Shown one piece after another: positions 60,753 to 64,000 of a DNA stretch of 64,000 nucleotides. The notes beneath the pieces are model-generated. The model saw only the letters and a list, made by a program, of their open reading frames with translations. It was not told the DNA's origin and ran no database searches. The stretch is from an uncultured Desulfocapsa sp. (GTDB taxonomy: Bacteria > Desulfobacterota > Desulfobulbia > Desulfobulbales > Desulfocapsaceae): assembly GCA_947311475.1 (NCBI GenBank), contig CAMZLK010000042.1:1-64000 (forward strand). Direction: 5' to 3'. The position numbers and the translations under genes were made by a program. Each line of letters starts with the position of its first letter. Within the stretch, counting starts at the first letter, position 1.

Positions 60753-63575
60753 ATGGATTACAGGGATACCCTGAATCTGCCGCAAACCAAGTTTAAGATG
60801 AAGGCCAATCTGAACCAGAAAGAGCCTCAGTATCTTAAACGCTGGGAAAAAGAAGACTTATATGGAATGCTGCAAGAGCATGCTGAAGGAAAACCTCTTT
60901 ACGTACTTCACGATGGCCCTCCTTATGCCAATGGACATATTCATCTTGGAACTGCTTTTAATAAAATTTTAAAAGATATTATTTTGAAATCCCGGCGTAT
61001 GGCCGGATTCCAGGCACCCTATATTCCGGGTTGGGACTGTCATGGCTTACCCATCGAGCACAATGTGGATCAGGAACTTGGTGAGAAAAAGAACACTATC
61101 CCCAAGATTTCCAAAAGGGGAGCCTGCCGAAAATATGCTGAAAAATGGATCAAAACTCAGAAAGCGGAGTTCAAACGCTTAGGCGTTCTTGGTGACTGGG
61201 ATAAACCGTATCTCACAATGAACTATGAGTATCAGGCCACCATTGCCCGGGAGTTTAATAAATTCCTGCTTTCAGGCTCTGTGATTCGTAATAAAAAGCC
61301 GGTTTACTGGTGTTCTACCTGCACCACAGCTCTGGCTGAGGCTGAAGTTGAGTATTACGATCATACTTCACCTTCTATTTATGTGAAGTTTCCGGTTCTT
61401 GGGGATTGGTCTGATGTTGATCCGGCACTCTCAGGAGAAAAGGTCTCCGTGCTTATCTGGACAACGACTCCCTGGACACTTCCTGCAAACCTGGCGGTGG
61501 CTTTTCATCCCGATTTTGAATATGCAGCAGTAAAAACAGAAAACGAAACACTGATCCTTGCCAAAGAAATGGTGGAAGGTGTGATGGAGGAGATGGGTAT
61601 CGACGACTATTCGGTGCCTGCGACATTTTCTGCAAAAGGCCTTGAAAAACGAAAATGCCGCCATCCTTTTATGGAACGGGATTCATTGATGGTACTTGCC
61701 AACTATGTCACACTCGAAGCTGGTACCGGTTGTGTCCATACAGCACCAGGGCATGGCGCAGATGATTATTTAACAGGGCTGCGTTATGATCTTGAGGTCC
61801 TCTCTCCAGTTGACAATGAGGGGCGGTACACCGAGGAAGCTGGTCAGTACGCAGGCCAGCAGGTTCCTGATGTTAATAAGACCATAAATGCAGATATGGC
61901 AGCCAGTGGTGCTCTGCTCCATGAAGATGCCATAAATCATAGTTATCCGCATTGCTGGCGTTGCAAAAAACCGGTTATGTATCGGGCAACACCTCAGTGG
62001 TTTCTTTCGATGGGAATCAATGACCTCAAGAAAAAAGTTTTGGCTGAGATTGAAAACGTTCAATGGACCCCGGACTGGGGAATGCAACGCATCTACTCAA
62101 TGGTGGAAAACCGACCAGACTGGTGTTTGTCCCGCCAGAGGACATGGGGGGTTCCCATCACAGTGGTAACCTGTCGGGCCTGTGGTGAGATTGTCAAAAG
62201 TGAAGTGCTGGTTGCACGTATTGATGAACTGTTCCGAAAGGAAGGGGCTGATGCCTGGTTCCGTCATGAACTATCTGAGTTCCTTGAAGCGGGATGTACC
62301 TGCTCTGCCTGTGGTGGCAATGAGTTTGATAAAGAAGAGGATATTCTTGATGTATGGTTTGATTCAGGGAGTTCTCATGCTGCTGTTCTTGAGGCACGCC
62401 CTGAACTTCGTTCGCCTGCTGATCTGTACCTTGAAGGCAGTGATCAGCATCGTGGCTGGTTTAACAGTTCTCTTGTTACATCGGTTGGAACCCGTGGCCG
62501 GGCGCCATTCAAGGGCGTCCTGACCCATGGCTATGTTGTGGATGGGCAAGGCAGGAAAATGTCCAAATCAGTCGGTAATGTGGTGGCACCGAGTGAAGTA
62601 ATTCAAAAATTTGGTGCAGAAATCCTTCGTCTCTGGGTATCAAGCGAAGATTACAGAGATGATATAAAAGTTTCAGACGAAATATTAAAACAGGTTGCGG
62701 ACAGTTACAGAAAGATCCGTAACACCATTCGATATATGCTTGGAAATGTTACAGACTTTGACCCATCTGTTAATGCCGTTGATTTTGATAAGATGGAGGA
62801 GATTGATCGCTGGGCACTGGGACGTTTTGAAGAGTTGCGGGAAAAAGTAACCGTTGCTTATGATCGTTATGAGTTTCATCCGATTCATCAGGCCCTGAAT
62901 TACTTTTGTGGCACAACCATGAGTGCTTTCTATCTCGATATATTGAAAGACAGGCTCTACTGTTCCGGAACTGACTCTCCTTTGCGCCGTTCTGCTCAGA
63001 CAGTCTTGTATGAAATTCTTGGAGGCCTGCTGCAATTAATGAGTCCGGTTCTTACTTTTACCACAACCGAGGCCTGGGAGCACTTTAAAGAACTTGATGA
63101 TAAGGCACCCTTAAAAGAGAGTATCTTTTTCACAGAGTTTCCTGCTGCTGCCCCTGAGAGACGTGATGCTGTGCAGGAAGAGCGCTGGGATAAACTGATT
63201 CAGGTTCGTTCTGTAATAACCAGGGCATTGGAAGCTGCACGTCGTGAAAAGCTCATAGGACACCCACTTGAGGCAGAGGTGCTGATTGAGGTAACTGGTG
63301 AGTGGGCAGGATTTATCGAGAAAGAATGGGATCAGGTAAAAGATGTTTGTATTATCTCAGTGCTCACTCGTTGTGAAGATAAAAGCAGTGTCAGTGATCT
63401 GGAATTTCTTGTAAGTGAAGAAATCCCAGAACTTGCGGTGGCAGTGCGCCCGGCATCAGGTGACAAATGCGAACGGTGCTGGACCCGTGATACCTTTGTG
63501 GGGAGTAATGCTGATCATCCGCAGCTTTGCGAACGATGTTTAAACGTTGTTCTTGCAATGGACGTAGAGGAATAA
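60753..63575 (+). CDS. ileS: Isoleucyl-tRNA synthetase
   Basis: 940 aa, ATG preceded by AAGGAGAGAG. HIGH motif in PPYANGHIHLGTAFNKILKD, editing domain with TTPWTLPANLAVAFHPD, KMSKS in GRKMSKSVGNVVAPSEV, and a C-terminal zinc finger CERCW ... LCERC. Bacterial-type IleRS. Followed by lspA, as is common. Confidence 0.96.
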   Translation: MDYRDTLNLPQTKFKMKANLNQKEPQYLKRWEKEDLYGMLQEHAEGKPLYVLHDGPPYANGHIHLGTAFNKILKDIILKSRRMAGFQAPYIPGWDCHGLPIEHNVDQELGEKKNTIPKISKRGACRKYAEKWIKTQKAEFKRLGVLGDWDKPYLTMNYEYQATIAREFNKFLLSGSVIRNKKPVYWCSTCTTALAEAEVEYYDHTSPSIYVKFPVLGDWSDVDPALSGEKVSVLIWTTTPWTLPANLAVAFHPDFEYAAVKTENETLILAKEMVEGVMEEMGIDDYSVPATFSAKGLEKRKCRHPFMERDSLMVLANYVTLEAGTGCVHTAPGHGADDYLTGLRYDLEVLSPVDNEGRYTEEAGQYAGQQVPDVNKTINADMAASGALLHEDAINHSYPHCWRCKKPVMYRATPQWFLSMGINDLKKKVLAEIENVQWTPDWGMQRIYSMVENRPDWCLSRQRTWGVPITVVTCRACGEIVKSEVLVARIDELFRKEGADAWFRHELSEFLEAGCTCSACGGNEFDKEEDILDVWFDSGSSHAAVLEARPELRSPADLYLEGSDQHRGWFNSSLVTSVGTRGRAPFKGVLTHGYVVDGQGRKMSKSVGNVVAPSEVIQKFGAEILRLWVSSEDYRDDIKVSDEILKQVADSYRKIRNTIRYMLGNVTDFDPSVNAVDFDKMEEIDRWALGRFEELREKVTVAYDRYEFHPIHQALNYFCGTTMSAFYLDILKDRLYCSGTDSPLRRSAQTVLYEILGGLLQLMSPVLTFTTTEAWEHFKELDDKAPLKESIFFTEFPAAAPERRDAVQEERWDKLIQVRSVITRALEAARREKLIGHPLEAEVLIEVTGEWAGFIEKEWDQVKDVCIISVLTRCEDKSSVSDLEFLVSEEIPELAVAVRPASGDKCERCWTRDTFVGSNADHPQLCERCLNVVLAMDVEE

Positions 63576-63581
63576 CAGAAA

Positions 63582-64000
63582 TTGTTTATTTCAATATTTT
63601 TGGTACTGCTGGTGATTGTGCTTGATCAGCTGACAAAGATCTGGATTCTGAAAAGCTTTCAGCTTTATGAGATAATGGAGATTATCCCAAATTTTTTCAA
63701 CCTCACCTATCTGACCAACAAGGGAGCTGCTTTTGGATTTCTGGCAGGAGTTGATTCAGTATGGCGCCACTATTTTTTTCTGATTTTGGCATCTGTTGCT
63801 CTGGTGTTCCTCGTTATTGCCTGGCGTCGGATGCATAAAGATCATCCTTTCTATGGTCCTGCTCTGGCACTTATTGCAGGGGGTGCCATTGGCAATGTCA
63901 TTGACAGGATTCGTCTGGGGGCGGTGGTTGATTTCTTCCAATTTTATGTGGGAGACTATTACTGGCCAGCATTTAATGTCGCAGATTCTGCTATTACTAT
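63582..64000 (+). CDS. lspA: Lipoprotein signal peptidase (partial, 3' end beyond window)
   Basis: 139 codons seen, from TTG 63582, with GAGG at 63567-63570. LDQLTKIWIL, NKGAAFGFLAG, GGAIGNVIDRIRLGAVVDFF and FNVADSA give both catalytic aspartates (NxxDR and FNxAD). Inner-membrane aspartyl protease that removes the lipoprotein signal peptide after Lgt action. Begins 6 nt after ileS. Confidence 0.94.
   Translation, partial: MFISIFLVLLVIVLDQLTKIWILKSFQLYEIMEIIPNFFNLTYLTNKGAAFGFLAGVDSVWRHYFFLILASVALVFLVIAWRRMHKDHPFYGPALALIAGGAIGNVIDRIRLGAVVDFFQFYVGDYYWPAFNVADSAIT

Overview
The window looks like a chromosomal stretch of a strictly anaerobic, probably sulfate-reducing or sulfur-disproportionating Desulfobacterota bacterium, most like the Desulfobulbales. 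That placement is inference. It rests on two heterodisulfide-reductase/MvhD-type electron-transfer modules, a MetV-type methylene-tetrahydrofolate reductase partner, a CooC-type CODH maturation ATPase, a type III glutamine synthetase, an adenylylsulfate kinase and the general style of the proteins. Most of the window is housekeeping DNA with short operons on both strands. I saw no tRNA, rRNA, CRISPR array, prophage or complete insertion sequence.

The most unusual item is at the left edge (230-631). It is a small gene read through four in-frame UGA codons. Each UGA is followed, with the loop starting exactly 21 nt downstream, by a SECIS-like hairpin, and the stems differ in sequence but stay paired. 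The protein (133 aa with four selenocysteines in [S/K]-G-U-[G/S] contexts) resembles the SbtA-type (selenobiotic) precursors of the thio(seleno)oxazole radical-SAM system. No ordinary ORF call finds it. A pair of genes of the types named rSAM/selenodomain-associated transferase 1 and 2 lies at 24.1-25.4 kb.

Layout. 0-6.7 kb: selenoprotein, Lpp-like lipoprotein, YgiQ radical SAM protein, an endonuclease III-exonuclease III fusion, an orphan NarL-type regulator and HU. 6.7-15.6 kb: lgt-mnmG, a methyltransferase, then rpmH-rnpA-yidD-yidC-jag-mnmE. 15.7-17.6 kb: LEA-like envelope protein, elbB, hpt. 18.1-20.2 kb: HdrC-like protein, MvhD and MetV. 20.3-26.5 kb: moeA-like, mutM, PPTase, cvpA, the transferase pair, UPF0280 and PilZ. 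26.5-31.5 kb: dTDP-rhamnose (rfbD, rfbA) and GDP-mannose (manB, manC) precursors. 31.5-41.2 kb: mtnA, then a nitrogen-assimilation block (amt, amt, PII, glnD, glutamine synthetase III) with a sigma-54 promoter ahead of the first amt. 41.4-43.7 kb: cysC, galU, rfbC. 44-52 kb: a second Hdr/MvhD cluster with two HdrA-like flavoproteins, a TusA-like protein without the catalytic Cys, and a divergent sigma-54 activator. 52-64 kb: RNase II-type nuclease, era, ctpA-envC-ftsX-ftsE, cooC-like, ileS and the start of lspA.

Three families of short repeats fill the intergenic space. Family A is a MITE of up to about 170 bp with 15-bp inverted ends, 6-7 bp target duplications and a long central palindrome whose arms covary between copies. 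Family B (about 110-155 bp) starts and ends at TTAG and carries a covarying terminal hairpin, like elements mobilised by IS200/IS605-type or RAYT enzymes; two copies supply the stop codon of the neighbouring gene. Family C has 14-bp inverted ends. Several start codons suggested by simple ORF extension lie inside these repeats and were moved inward.
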